The notes under the pieces: model-generated | Database searches by the model: none | The model's input: only the letters and a program-made list of their open reading frames with translations | Told to the model about the DNA's origin: nothing | Made by a program: the position numbers and the translations under genes | Part shown: piece after piece, positions 7,783 through 15,916 of the stretch | Layout of the letters: each line of letters opens with the position of its first letter | Position numbering within the stretch: position 1 is the stretch's first letter | NCBI GenBank assembly: GCA_964404765.1 | Contig: CAYOLL010000065.1 | Location: 1-32,069, forward strand | DNA length: 32,069 bases | Origin: CAYOLL01 sp964404765 [NCBI: uncultured Gemmatimonadota bacterium] | GTDB lineage: Bacteria > 4572-55 | Reading direction: 5' to 3'

Positions 7783-8742
7783 TTACTTTTTTCGGGAAAC
7801 CCGGCCGGTCAAGCCAAATATAAACAGAAGTCCGTGCCAGGCCGTGAACGCCCGAATACCCAGCCAAACCAGCCCCGTTGTCAACAAAGTGTAGTTGCTT
7901 TTTAAATGCTTTTGATAGAAAATCCACATGGCGTTATAATAATGGCCGATCAGGCGTAAGGAGGCATAATGCGCCCCACCCGATCCACCATAATGAATAA
8001 TGGGCGCATCTGCACAATAGCGAATTTTCCAGCCTTTTTGGCGCAGACGATAGCTCCAATCCAGATCGTCGCCGTACATAAAGTAGGTATCGTCCATACC
8101 CCCGGTTTGTTCCAGGGCCATCCGACAAACCATAAAGCAGGCCCCGGAAATAGCTTCCACATCCATACTCTCATCCGGTGACCGGTTGGTCAACGCATAG
8201 CGATGGAAAAGCTCCACGCCGGAAAACCAGCGTCGCAAACGTAGAAAATAGGTTAGGGCCGTCAGCGGGGTGGGCGAACTGCGCCGGCATTGCCATTGAA
8301 AATCGCCGTTGGGACTGTTCAGCCTGCCGCCGGCTGCGCCGTATTCCGGATGGCCTTCCAGAAAAGCAACGAGCTTTTCGATGGAACCGGGCGGGATCAA
8401 GGTGTCGGTATTCAACGAGAGGATGAAATCGCCGGTCGAATGGTGTAATGCCTGATTGTTGGCCCGGTTAAAGCCGCGATTCTCACGGTTACGAATCAGA
8501 ATGATCGCGGGAAATTCGGCGGCGATTAATTCCAAACTACCGTCCTGCGAGGCATTATCGACCAGGATGATTTCCGGATCGATAATGGTTAGATTGTGAT
8601 AAAGTGAGCGCAGGCAGTTCAACACGACATCTTTGGCGTTGTAGTTGACGAAGCAGATCGAAAGCTTCGGTATTGCCGGAAGCACGGGCGGTGTTGCCAA
8701 CTCCGCCAGCATGACACCGCTAAGACGACTTTTTGAAGACAT
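7783..8742 (-). CDS. glycosyltransferase family 2 (rhamnosyltransferase-like)
   Basis: A GT-A fold transferase that would add a sugar from a nucleotide donor to a cell-surface glycan or lipid. The domain begins LSICFVNYNAKDVVLNCLRS, with the nucleotide-binding VDNASQDGS, the NRGFNRANNQAL motif and the metal-binding acidic site in LSLNTDTLIP. FMYGDDLDWSYRLRQKGWKI matches the conserved ED-like acceptor/base region of WbbL-type enzymes. A C-terminal hydrophobic stretch (LVWLGIRAFTAWHGLLFIFG) may associate with the membrane. ATG 8742 is preceded by GGGG; GTG 8757 and ATG 8712 are alternatives. The gene overlaps the end of the next glycosyltransferase gene, indicating an operon. Confidence 0.9.
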   Translation of the reverse strand: MSSKSRLSGVMLAELATPPVLPAIPKLSICFVNYNAKDVVLNCLRSLYHNLTIIDPEIILVDNASQDGSLELIAAEFPAIILIRNRENRGFNRANNQALHHSTGDFILSLNTDTLIPPGSIEKLVAFLEGHPEYGAAGGRLNSPNGDFQWQCRRSSPTPLTALTYFLRLRRWFSGVELFHRYALTNRSPDESMDVEAISGACFMVCRMALEQTGGMDDTYFMYGDDLDWSYRLRQKGWKIRYCADAPIIHYGGSGGAHYASLRLIGHYYNAMWIFYQKHLKSNYTLLTTGLVWLGIRAFTAWHGLLFIFGLTGRVSRKK

Positions 8743-9628
8743 TTTTGATGGCCCCACTGAAGCCGCCGGCTAAGGCCGAAATTACCTTAAAGTTACCGGC
8801 AGCCAACTGTTTTATGACAAAAAAAACAGCGCCGAAGCCAACAAAAATCGGGATGGTCAGCCAATGATACCAGCGGGCATAGCGTTTGAAGAAAATAAGG
8901 CTGTTACGCACTTTCAGCCGGGTTTTAAAAGGTGTTAACCCGCCGCCGCTGCTGGCCGATATTTTGTGCCACAGCTTGCCGGTCGGGACGTACAGCAGTT
9001 CATAGCCGGCTCGCTGCGCCCGTGCGCACAAATCGACATCTTCGGCATAAGCCGGATGATAGACCGGATCAAACAGGCCGATCCGCTGCAAAACATCGCG
9101 CCGGATCAACATAGCGCAACCGGTTACATAGTCTGTCGCGGCCGGCTGGTCGAACTGCCCTTGATCGACCTGACGCAAACCGCGGTGGGCAATGATGCCG
9201 GTGCAAAAGTTGATTGTCGCCCCGGCAAACCAGATAACATCCGGCTGATCAAAAAAATAAATTTTCGGCCCAAAAATTCCGACTTTTGGATAGCTCGCAG
9301 CCGTCTGCATCAGGTTGGACAACAGATCCGGATCAACGCCAATATCGTTATTTAACAAAAAAAACCACTCTGCGCCATGATCGAGAGCATACTGTAGCCC
9401 AATATTATTGCCGCCGCCGAAGCCCAGATTCTCGCCGTTTTCAATCAGCGTAGCCTCCGGAAATTCTTTTTGCACCATCGCCACACTGTCATCTTGCGAA
9501 CCATTATCCACCACGATAATTCGCTGGTTCGGATACGTCATGGCCCGGATGGATTGCAAGGATTCTCGTAGTAACGAGCACGCATTCCAACTAACCGTAA
9601 TGATGTGCACTAAAGGAAAATTTATCAT
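8720..9628 (-). CDS. glycosyltransferase family 2
   Basis: A 302-residue GT-A enzyme related to its neighbour at 7783-8742. Visible motifs are VHIITVSWNACSLLRESLQS, VVDNGSQDDS, GENLGFGGGNNIGLQYA, the acidic FLLNNDIGVDP metal site and YAEDVDLCARAQRAGYEL, which supplies the ED pair of this family. A hydrophobic C-terminal segment (WLTIPIFVGFGAVFFVIKQL) probably tethers it to the membrane. The start ATG 9628 is chosen because AGAGGG lies just upstream and the domain begins seven residues later; an open frame continues upstream but overlaps PlsC. The two transferases are likely to act in sequence on one envelope glycan (inference). Confidence 0.9.
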   Translation of the reverse strand: MINFPLVHIITVSWNACSLLRESLQSIRAMTYPNQRIIVVDNGSQDDSVAMVQKEFPEATLIENGENLGFGGGNNIGLQYALDHGAEWFFLLNNDIGVDPDLLSNLMQTAASYPKVGIFGPKIYFFDQPDVIWFAGATINFCTGIIAHRGLRQVDQGQFDQPAATDYVTGCAMLIRRDVLQRIGLFDPVYHPAYAEDVDLCARAQRAGYELLYVPTGKLWHKISASSGGGLTPFKTRLKVRNSLIFFKRYARWYHWLTIPIFVGFGAVFFVIKQLAAGNFKVISALAGGFSGAIKNVFKKSS

Positions 9629-9687
9629 TTTTGCCCTCTGACAACGCTTTCGGTAGATACGGCTAACCGCGTTTTGATATTTTGGAA

Positions 9688-10398
9688 TCAGGCTAACCGC
9701 TGAACGGCAGCCTGCAAATCGTGACAAATCCGCACAAGATTCGGATGATTGCGCTCCATGTTGGGAAATTGCAGCGACCCGCCAATCGTCAGGGTGATTT
9801 TGCGCGGGCGCGGAAAAAAGCAGCCTTTTGGCCAAGCCGCAAAACCGCCGTGCAGATAACATGGCACAACCGGAATATTTGTATCAATGGCCAGATGGGC
9901 GATGCCCAATCGAAAGCGGCCCATTTCGCCGGTGACGGTGCGGGTGCCTTCGGGAAACAGGATCAGGATGTTGTCGCCATTGGCCAGCAGTTGTTGGCAC
10001 ACTTGCAGGCTTTGCTCGCCATGAACTTGGCGATCAAACGGCAGGGCGTTGATCAAGATGGCGGAAACGGCGGAACGCGGCAGGCTGGAGAAAAAATAAT
10101 CCGACGCGGCGGCCGGAAATGTCTGATGCAACCGCCGGAACGAAATCGTCGCCAGCAGGCATAAGGTGTCCAGATGACTGGTATGATTTGCCGCCAGGAT
10201 AAACGGGCCGGAGGCCGGCAAATGTTCCCGCCCGGTGATTTCCAGACGGTGATACAGTTTTAGCCAAACCCGCAGGGCAACGGCAGCCAGTGTGCGCGCG
10301 GTGTAATAAAAGATGTTTGGCTCGCGCGGAAATGACCGCAGTTGTTCGGCCAGCGAACTGTTTAAATCATTGGCGGGATCATAATGCCATTCGTCCAT
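9688..10398 (-). CDS. plsC: 1-acyl-glycerol-3-phosphate acyltransferase (PlsC-like)
   Basis: A 236-residue acyltransferase that would convert lysophosphatidate to phosphatidate, or acylate a related lysolipid, at the cytoplasmic membrane. The HX4D catalytic motif is NHTSHLD, and FPEGTRT is the family's substrate phosphate-binding block; both are intact. A hydrophobic N-terminal part (about 30-50) interacts with the membrane. GGAG lies ten bases before the ATG. Forty-two bases upstream is a leftover 3' end of cdsA, so plsC and cdsA were originally adjacent and probably co-transcribed; phosphatidate made here is the substrate of CdsA. A small TTGCCCG/CGGGCAA hairpin lies at 10419-10433. Confidence 0.9.
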   Translation of the reverse strand: MDEWHYDPANDLNSSLAEQLRSFPREPNIFYYTARTLAAVALRVWLKLYHRLEITGREHLPASGPFILAANHTSHLDTLCLLATISFRRLHQTFPAAASDYFFSSLPRSAVSAILINALPFDRQVHGEQSLQVCQQLLANGDNILILFPEGTRTVTGEMGRFRLGIAHLAIDTNIPVVPCYLHGGFAAWPKGCFFPRPRKITLTIGGSLQFPNMERNHPNLVRICHDLQAAVQRLA

Positions 10399-10440
10399 GG
10401 CTACAACGCTCCGACTTCTTGCCCGGCGGGCAAATGCACA

Positions 10441-10643
10441 TCAAAAATCAGGATAAATCCCCACAAACCAGCGGGTCATGTGAAAAAACAACGACGCCGC
10501 AAAAACAAGGCTGTCAATACGATCCAGAACGTCGCCGTGTCCGGGAATGGCCGCGCCCATGTCTTTTATGCCGATATCCCGCTTGATCAAACTGATGGTC
10601 AAATCGCCCAACTGCCCGCCCACGCCCGCAATCAGCCCGATTA
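10441..10643 (-). pseudogene. displaced 3' end of cdsA (direct repeat copy 1)
   Basis: This 203-base segment matches the last 203 bases of the intact cdsA (12608-12810) in the same orientation, with about 17 mismatches by eye (roughly 92% identity). It encodes the final 60-odd residues including SLIKRDIGIKD, but the family signature's HGG is changed to HGD and APLFF to ASLFF. It has no start and no upstream half. Its upstream boundary coincides with the stop codon of the cyclase gene, while its downstream side keeps the natural leader of plsC. It therefore appears to be the original cdsA terminus, displaced when the cyclase segment arrived. Confidence 0.9.
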
Positions 10644-11891
10644 GGCCGCACTGTGATCCGCCTGATCGAACATCCAGGCTTTAATTCTGCCGACGTTCTT
10701 CGCCTCGATCGGCTCCGCCTCGATCGGCTCCGCCTCATGAAACAGGTTTTGTGAAGACGGGCCCAAGCTCTGATAGATCATATTGCTGACCACAATCTGG
10801 CCCGATTGGGCATACGACGAGAGGCGCGCCGCCATATTAATCGCATCCCCGATCACGCCGGTGTGGGTGCGGCTGAAAGGCCGCAGCGAGAGGATTTGAA
10901 GATCGCCCATCGCCACGCCGATGTGACTGCCGCGAACCGGCTGGAGGCGATCCATTTGGCGCTGCCACATGTCCGAAATCGCATCCCCGATCATCAACAG
11001 GGATCTGGCGCAATCAAAGCTCCGTTCGATATAATCGGCAGATTGCTGCGGTATGCCAAATAACCCGATAACGCCGTCCCCCAAAAATTGGTAAAGCATG
11101 CCCCCATCATTAATGATCTGATAGCGCGCCTTGGCGCAAAATGCGCTAAGACATTCCTGAATTGTTCTCGCCCGTGTGGTTTCGCGAACATACCCGGAAA
11201 ACCCGCTCAGATCCGCGAAGATGACAACAACGGCGGAATAACTTACCGGTGGTAAGATCGCGCGCTTCGACCTGTTCGAAGCCTCAAACAGGTCGCGCAG
11301 CCGCCAATATCCGAAGTGCCATAGCAGTGAAGAATCCAGCGGGTCGTGGTTGTATGCGTCACCAAATGCGTACGTCCCTTTTGCGCGGTCGATTGCCAAT
11401 CGCAATTCGACAATCCGATCCGGCGAGAGCGCTTCGATCTCCACATCAAAGTGCTTGCGGATAAGCGAAAGCAAGTGCGCCTCATCCCAGACCTCCAACG
11501 CCCAGGCAGACGGCAAAATCTCCCTGATCTGCCGGATACAGTTCTCCCAATTTGGATGATTGTGCCGGTCGACAACAAGCACGAGTTTGGAAATCTCCTC
11601 AAATAAGGGCAGATTTTTACTGTATTTGCGCCGGATGCTCTCGATAATGCGCGTTGTGGAATATCCGTAATCGACTTCCACAAAATAGCTGGCATGATTC
11701 GGCACCCGAATCAGGATGTCCGAAAATGCGTTGGGAATACCGAGGCTGACTTCTTGTCGAACCTGCAAATCCTGGGGCCGAATGCCTTGTTCCGCAACAT
11801 GGACGAAGCGGCAGACATTGCAGACGAGCTCCTCAAGAAATAAACGCAGCTCGAATAAATCCTCAACCGGAAATAACATCTTAGTCGACAT
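10641..11891 (-). CDS. class III nucleotide cyclase with N-terminal nuclease-like domain
   Basis: A 416-residue soluble protein. The cyclase domain (about 218-390) has the two metal aspartates D227 (IFADLSGFS) and D272 (FLGDGVIGLFG) and the catalytic N352/R356 pair (INMAARL). Positions that select the base are unusual. The lysine expected three residues before GD is Q268, and the Asp/Thr before VIGD is glycine (THTGVIGD), so adenine or guanine specificity cannot be assumed. Residues 1-150 look like a restriction-endonuclease-like fold (SDILIRV ... YFVEVDYG ... RRKYSKN), without the standard E-x-K. A 15-bp tandem repeat (10706-10735) duplicates EPIEA. AGGAG lies eight bases before the ATG. It sits between two copies of the cdsA 3' end with the membrane protein gene at 12029. 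Confidence 0.9.
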   Translation of the reverse strand: MSTKMLFPVEDLFELRLFLEELVCNVCRFVHVAEQGIRPQDLQVRQEVSLGIPNAFSDILIRVPNHASYFVEVDYGYSTTRIIESIRRKYSKNLPLFEEISKLVLVVDRHNHPNWENCIRQIREILPSAWALEVWDEAHLLSLIRKHFDVEIEALSPDRIVELRLAIDRAKGTYAFGDAYNHDPLDSSLLWHFGYWRLRDLFEASNRSKRAILPPVSYSAVVVIFADLSGFSGYVRETTRARTIQECLSAFCAKARYQIINDGGMLYQFLGDGVIGLFGIPQQSADYIERSFDCARSLLMIGDAISDMWQRQMDRLQPVRGSHIGVAMGDLQILSLRPFSRTHTGVIGDAINMAARLSSYAQSGQIVVSNMIYQSLGPSSQNLFHEAEPIEAEPIEAKNVGRIKAWMFDQADHSAA

Positions 11892-12028
11892 GTGTGGAAC
11901 TCCTATCGATCTAACGCTTTGCCCGTCAAACGCGGAGATTTGTTAGACATTTGGCGCGTTAATTTTAACGGTTTAAAACATCTCAACTTCTTGATAATTC
12001 GATTAAGTGGAAGCCGAACCGATCTTTA

Positions 12029-12601
12029 TTACTGGTAGGCGATTCCTATAAAAAAAGCGACCGGCACTTGAAAGCGCGCCGTACGCGGGTCAGGCTTGAC
12101 CAAAGTCACCTTGACCGTCAAGTCATCTATATATCCGTCAATAGGGATGCGCAATAAGGACAAAATATGCGTCGTCTTTTCTAACCCGCTCAGCATTCCA
12201 GATGTATTGGTAAGAGTTTCTTGACTTAGAAGTTTATTTTTATGAAAGAACTCCAGTTTTAAAATACCACTGAACTCAAATGGTGGAGGAATACCGGGGC
12301 CATTGGGGAAATCGCGCTCTTTTTGAACCTCACCACGAATGCCTATTGTATAAAGATCAAGGTACTTCGGGTTCAACGGATACGTTTTTGTAAACCCCTC
12401 GGCAGTCCAGTCAAAATCTAAAACAATTGGTTCTCGTAAATCGGATGGGTTGACAATGCGATGAAAGAGAAATCGCACCGCAAACGGTATTGGAAAATGA
12501 TGGTAGACCAGTTTGTGCCCTACAATGTAAATGGCAATGCATGCCAAAATAATATTCCTGGCGTTTTTCCGAAAAACAGACACCACTTTTCTCTCTCCCA
12601 T
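12029..12601 (-). CDS. single-pass membrane protein of unknown function, DUF5625-like
   Basis: Up to 190 residues: a basic start, one membrane helix (about 17-33, NIILACIAIYIVGHKLVY), then a beta-rich domain of about 140 residues with IVLDFDWTAEGFTKTYPLNP, GIRGEV and LKLEFFHK. This reminds me loosely of DUF5625-type proteins; no catalytic set is seen. The ATG at 12601 lies six bases after the cdsA stop and lacks a ribosome binding site. The bases just after it (GGGAGAGAG) look like one, so the GTG at 12586 or 12583 is the likelier start. The gene is more AT-rich than its neighbours, and with the cyclase gene 137 bases downstream it forms the cargo between the two cdsA 3' copies. It could be the cyclase's effector or an unrelated envelope protein. 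Confidence 0.7.
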   Translation of the reverse strand: MGERKVVSVFRKNARNIILACIAIYIVGHKLVYHHFPIPFAVRFLFHRIVNPSDLREPIVLDFDWTAEGFTKTYPLNPKYLDLYTIGIRGEVQKERDFPNGPGIPPPFEFSGILKLEFFHKNKLLSQETLTNTSGMLSGLEKTTHILSLLRIPIDGYIDDLTVKVTLVKPDPRTARFQVPVAFFIGIAYQ

Positions 12602-12607
12602 TTCAGG

Positions 12608-13570
12608 TTAAAAATCAGGATATATCCCCACAAACCAGCGAGTCATGTGAAAAAACAACGGCGCCGCAAAAACAAGGCTGTCAATGCGATCCAAAATGCC
12701 GCCGTGTCCGGGAATGGCCGCGCCCATATCTTTGATGCCAATATCCCGCTTGATCAAACTGATCGTCAAATCCCCCAACTGCCCGCCCACGCCGACAATC
12801 AGCCCGGTTAAAAGCAACTGAATCGGGCCAAAAGCCGGAAAGGAAAAGGACAGCAGCCAGGGCAGAATCATGGAGACGAGCAGCGCGCCCAATGAACCTT
12901 CCAGCGTCTTGTTGGGGCTGATCTCGCTGCGCAGCTTGCGTTTGCCGAACAGCTTGCCGCAGGTGAAGGCGGCCACGTCGTTCAACTCCACCGCCAGCAG
13001 CAGGTAAAGCAGGTAGCCGTAAGCGTTTTGGGCATTGGCCAGATAACAGATATGGCCAAACATCCAACCCAAATAAACAAAGCCCAAAATGCTGAGCGAC
13101 ACGTTCTGAATCTGGCCTTTGACCCGGTTCTGCAGAATGGGAATCAGCATAATCAGGCACACCAGATAGACCGGCAGCGCCATAAATAGCCCGTACCAGC
13201 CCATCACCGGAATCAGCGGATCGGGATCGGGCACCCAGCAAATCACGCCGATGCTGATAATGCCGATCATCACGATGCCGGTCATCACCAATTGCCGATG
13301 CAAACCAGTGGCCCGGGCAAATTCGTGAAAACCCAGCAGGGCCAAAATCACCCAGCCGATCATAAACACCGTCCGCCCCAGAAAAATGCTGCCCAAAGCC
13401 AACGGGGCCATGATCAACCAGCCTTTGTATGTCCGCCAGATCGAATCAATATTCTTTTTGAAGCCCTTGTCAATGATGAGCAGCAAAACCCCGGCCACGA
13501 CAATAATGCCGGTGATAATGGCCAGATAACGCAAAAAGATTGGACTTGCCAGAGCAGCTTGCCAGGTCAT
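12608..13570 (-). CDS. cdsA: phosphatidate cytidylyltransferase (CDP-diacylglycerol synthase)
   Basis: A 320-residue polytopic enzyme of the inner membrane that converts phosphatidate and CTP to CDP-diacylglycerol. About eight hydrophobic segments are visible. The family signature is complete near the C-terminus: SLIKRDIGIKD followed by IPGHGGILDRID, along with the SPNKTLEGSLG block upstream. The final 203 bases are duplicated at 10441-10643. It belongs with plsC, the PLP enzyme and the CDP-alcohol phosphatidyltransferase in a phospholipid cluster, a combination like the ynbA/ynbB genes of enterobacteria. The stop is followed after six bases by the ATG of the inserted membrane protein gene, so the cargo may be read from the cdsA promoter. 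Confidence 0.93.
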   Translation of the reverse strand: MTWQAALASPIFLRYLAIITGIIVVAGVLLLIIDKGFKKNIDSIWRTYKGWLIMAPLALGSIFLGRTVFMIGWVILALLGFHEFARATGLHRQLVMTGIVMIGIISIGVICWVPDPDPLIPVMGWYGLFMALPVYLVCLIMLIPILQNRVKGQIQNVSLSILGFVYLGWMFGHICYLANAQNAYGYLLYLLLAVELNDVAAFTCGKLFGKRKLRSEISPNKTLEGSLGALLVSMILPWLLSFSFPAFGPIQLLLTGLIVGVGGQLGDLTISLIKRDIGIKDMGAAIPGHGGILDRIDSLVFAAPLFFHMTRWFVGIYPDF

Positions 13571-13585
13571 AAAAGTTTCTTCTTC

Positions 13586-13685
13586 TTATAAAATTCATTT
13601 ACGTTGTGCGCGAGAATTTTTACCGCAAAGTTCACCAGGTTTATCGCAGAGTATAGATTTTCCAAATCTTAAAGATTTGGAAAAT
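13586..13685. repeat. dispersed repeat copy 2 followed by a perfect palindrome
   Basis: Bases 13586-13652 are the second copy of the repeat seen at 5822-5889. Directly after it, 13657-13670 (ATTTTCCAAATCTT) and 13672-13685 form a perfect 14-bp inverted repeat around one base. The palindrome lies 33 bases beyond the stop of the PLP enzyme gene and may end its transcript, although no clear T-tract follows on the minus strand. Confidence 0.6.
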
Positions 13686-13717
13686 TTCATTTCCTGTAAA
13701 AAAGTTCGAAGCGCCGC

Positions 13718-14818
13718 TTAAAGCGATTTATCCAGCAATTTCGCAACAAAAGGTGGCAGGGCATTCACATCAAAGCGCATTGAATTTTCCCAGCAATGTA
13801 TTTCGGTCACGGCCACGCCGGGTAGGCTTGACGGCCCTAATCCGTAAAAAACAAATGTGCCGGTTTCTTCGGCCAACGCCAGATGTTTATTGTTCAGCGC
13901 CTCATAATCGCCCCGAATATACAATTGGAAGAAGTTCGCATGGGGCGGGTTTGGATTGATGGAGATTTGCTCAAATTTGGCTAAGATCGCGGCCACTTCC
14001 CGGGCTTTCTCGACCCATTGACCGATCTGAGGCAATACATGCTTAAGGCCAAGCTTGGCCGAAACCCAAAACGGCCCCATGGTTCGGAGCCGCCCGCCGT
14101 GTCTTATTTGCCACAACCTCGCCTCTTTTATAAATTCTGCCGGACCCAACAACATGGCCCCGCACAGGCCGTCCAGGTCTTTGTAAAATGAAACGTAGAC
14201 GGTATCAAAAATATCGGCAATTTCCTGATAGCTTTTCTGATAAAATGGCCGACATTGCCAGATTCGCGCGCCGTCCAAGTGCATGGGAATCTCCCTTTCC
14301 TTTGCCCAGGCCTGGATGGCGAGCAATTCTTCCCATTGCGGCAATTGTCCGCCTAAAGGTCGGCAAGGCAACTCCAGAAAGACAGCGCCGGGCTTTTTGC
14401 CCAATCCTTCAAGGTCTTTGACCGTAAACAGGCGGTTTGCAACAAATTCTGGCGCGCCGAATTGCAGCCGCTGAATATGATGCAGAAATCGGTACCCCAT
14501 TTGCTCGGCAATTTCAAGGTGGGCCGTGGGGTGCATCGCGACCGTGAAATTGTTCTGCCGCTCGCACCAAATCCTCAAAGCAATCTGCTGCGCCATCGTT
14601 CCGGTGGGCATGAATACGGCGGCTTCTTTGCCAAAAAATGTCGCAATTTCAGACTCAAAATTGGCGATGTCTGTGCCGTAACCATAATTATCCAAATATT
14701 CGTTCCCCTCAAGCGCATCGGCAAATGTTTGGAAAATTTCCTTCATACTTCGCTTTTTGGCCCGATGACCGGGCAAGATGTTGGTACACTGTTCTAACAC
14801 TGTCTCGACACTGCGCAT
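13718..14818 (-). CDS. PLP-dependent lyase, threonine aldolase-like
   Basis: A 366-residue fold-type I PLP enzyme of the beta-eliminating lyase/threonine aldolase family. It keeps the cofactor-phosphate region PTGTMAQQIA (71-80), the aspartate that contacts the pyridine nitrogen (HLDGARIW, D182) and the Schiff-base lysine (VSFYKDLDGLCGAM, K213). The usual SKGLGAP motif is altered to YKDLDGLCG, so the substrate may differ from L-threonine. A GGAG site precedes ATG 14818. The gene lies between cdsA and the CDP-alcohol phosphatidyltransferase on the same strand. A link to lipid head-group metabolism (for example serine/threonine/glycine supply) is only suggested by position. Confidence 0.85.
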   Translation of the reverse strand: MRSVETVLEQCTNILPGHRAKKRSMKEIFQTFADALEGNEYLDNYGYGTDIANFESEIATFFGKEAAVFMPTGTMAQQIALRIWCERQNNFTVAMHPTAHLEIAEQMGYRFLHHIQRLQFGAPEFVANRLFTVKDLEGLGKKPGAVFLELPCRPLGGQLPQWEELLAIQAWAKEREIPMHLDGARIWQCRPFYQKSYQEIADIFDTVYVSFYKDLDGLCGAMLLGPAEFIKEARLWQIRHGGRLRTMGPFWVSAKLGLKHVLPQIGQWVEKAREVAAILAKFEQISINPNPPHANFFQLYIRGDYEALNNKHLALAEETGTFVFYGLGPSSLPGVAVTEIHCWENSMRFDVNALPPFVAKLLDKSL

Positions 14819-14874
14819 ACGTTTTGTCTCCGGTTATGAGGATTGCGGCTAAAAGGCCGGTTGGATCCGCAACT

Positions 14875-15543
14875 TTAGGCCGCCTTTTCGTTTAAGTTCG
14901 ACACAATCCGGCCAATTCGACGGGCCACGGTCAGCAGGCTGCCGACCGTGATGAGGAGCAGCACAAAGGCCGGCAATCCCCAACCGCCGGCGAGCATGGG
15001 CCGCCAGGCCGCCGGCGCAAAGGCCAGATACAACGCCAGCAGCGTCAAGGTGAACATACGGTGCGACTTGGACATCGGGCCAATGAAAAGCTGCTTAACG
15101 CCCAGCGAAGCCCCAAATGCCCGCACATACGCCGTCAAAACGGCGGCTATGGCGGCCAGATAGCCCAGCGCGGGCGATCCGCCAAAGGTATAGCCCGCGC
15201 CGACCAAAATGACCACATCGGACAGGCGGTCGGGAATTTCGTTATACAATTCGCCGAGGCGGGAGGCTTTACCGGATTCGATGGCAACCATGCCATCCAG
15301 CAGATTGGCCAGCAATCGGCCCTGAATCATCAGCGCTGCGCCGAACCAAAATGCCCGTTGCCAAAAGCCATCGGCGGACGCGGCCAGGACAAAGGCCAAT
15401 CCGGCAAACAGCGCAAAGAAAAGGCTGGAGACAGAGATGGCATTGGCGGAGACATTCGCAGTGGCCAATTGCCGGGCCAGACGCTGAAAAATCGGCAAGT
15501 CGCGGCTGGCAATCGGCCGCCGATCCGTTGGTTGATAAGTCAT
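14875..15543 (-). CDS. CDP-alcohol phosphatidyltransferase, variant motif (YnbA/YnjF-like)
   Basis: A 222-residue membrane enzyme with about six hydrophobic segments, which would transfer a phosphatidyl group from CDP-diacylglycerol to an alcohol. The family motif D-x2-D-G-x2-A-R-x8-G-x3-D-x3-D can be laid on residues 80-105 with exact spacing, but three positions differ: first D is N80, R is I88 and third D is N101; D83, G84, A87, G97 and D105 remain. I recall similar 'LLDGMVA' forms in YnbA/YnjF-type paralogues, so this is likely a conserved subfamily rather than decay. ATG 15543 overlaps the TAA of the upstream transporter gene by one base (TAATG), which indicates coupling. The alcohol acceptor is unknown. 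Confidence 0.85.
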   Translation of the reverse strand: MTYQPTDRRPIASRDLPIFQRLARQLATANVSANAISVSSLFFALFAGLAFVLAASADGFWQRAFWFGAALMIQGRLLANLLDGMVAIESGKASRLGELYNEIPDRLSDVVILVGAGYTFGGSPALGYLAAIAAVLTAYVRAFGASLGVKQLFIGPMSKSHRMFTLTLLALYLAFAPAAWRPMLAGGWGLPAFVLLLITVGSLLTVARRIGRIVSNLNEKAA

Positions 15544-15893
15544 TATTTCCCCATGCAATACATGCCCAAAATAAGCAGCGCCATGCCCAGGATGTTGACC
15601 GGCTTAATCGGCGTATGATAAATGGCCAGCGACAGGAACGCCGCCCAAATAAACGTGGAAGCATAAACGGGATACAGCACGGTGAGCGCGCCGCCCTTTT
15701 TGAAGGCGGCCATAAACAAAACCATCACCGCAATATAGCACAAAACGCCGCCCCACACCCGCACATTGAGGATGTAACTGAGCAGCGTTTTATCGGTCAG
15801 CGCCACGCCGGATTTGTACAACAACTGCCCGACAGCGCCCAATAACGCGGCGATGATGAAGAAAATGATAGAGATTGGCGGTGTCGAAGTCAT
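15543..15893 (-). CDS. small DMT-superfamily transporter (EmrE/ArnE-like)
   Basis: A 116-residue protein with four membrane helices. The short EamA/SMR pattern is visible: an early AALLGAVGQLLYKSGVAL segment, GALTVLYPVYASTFIWAAFL with the conserved Y-P-V-Y, and a final PVNILGMALLILGMYCMG. Family members export small cations as dimers or flip lipid-linked sugars (ArnE/ArnF). Coupling to the CDP-alcohol phosphatidyltransferase makes a lipid-related substrate possible. An unusual acidic residue for proton coupling is not obvious in helix 1, which favours a flippase-like over a drug-efflux role (inference). AAAAAGGAG lies nine bases before ATG 15893. Confidence 0.8.
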   Translation of the reverse strand: MTSTPPISIIFFIIAALLGAVGQLLYKSGVALTDKTLLSYILNVRVWGGVLCYIAVMVLFMAAFKKGGALTVLYPVYASTFIWAAFLSLAIYHTPIKPVNILGMALLILGMYCMGK

Positions 15894-15916
15894 GGCGCGG
15901 CGCTCCTTTTTGGGTC

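Noticed and set aside
10706-10735. 15-bp tandem duplication in the cyclase C-terminus as a phase-variation site
   Set aside because: The unit is a multiple of three, so changes in number keep the frame; probably a simple duplication of EPIEA.
11909-11948. ATCTAAC ... GTTAGAC pair upstream of the cyclase gene, resembling an integron attC site
   Set aside because: Only about 40 bases, below the usual attC length, and the inner arms do not pair; no integrase is present.
15061-15618. 185-codon plus-strand frame over the CDP-alcohol phosphatidyltransferase gene
   Set aside because: Antisense shadow; low-complexity, Gln/Gly/Arg-rich translation without domain.
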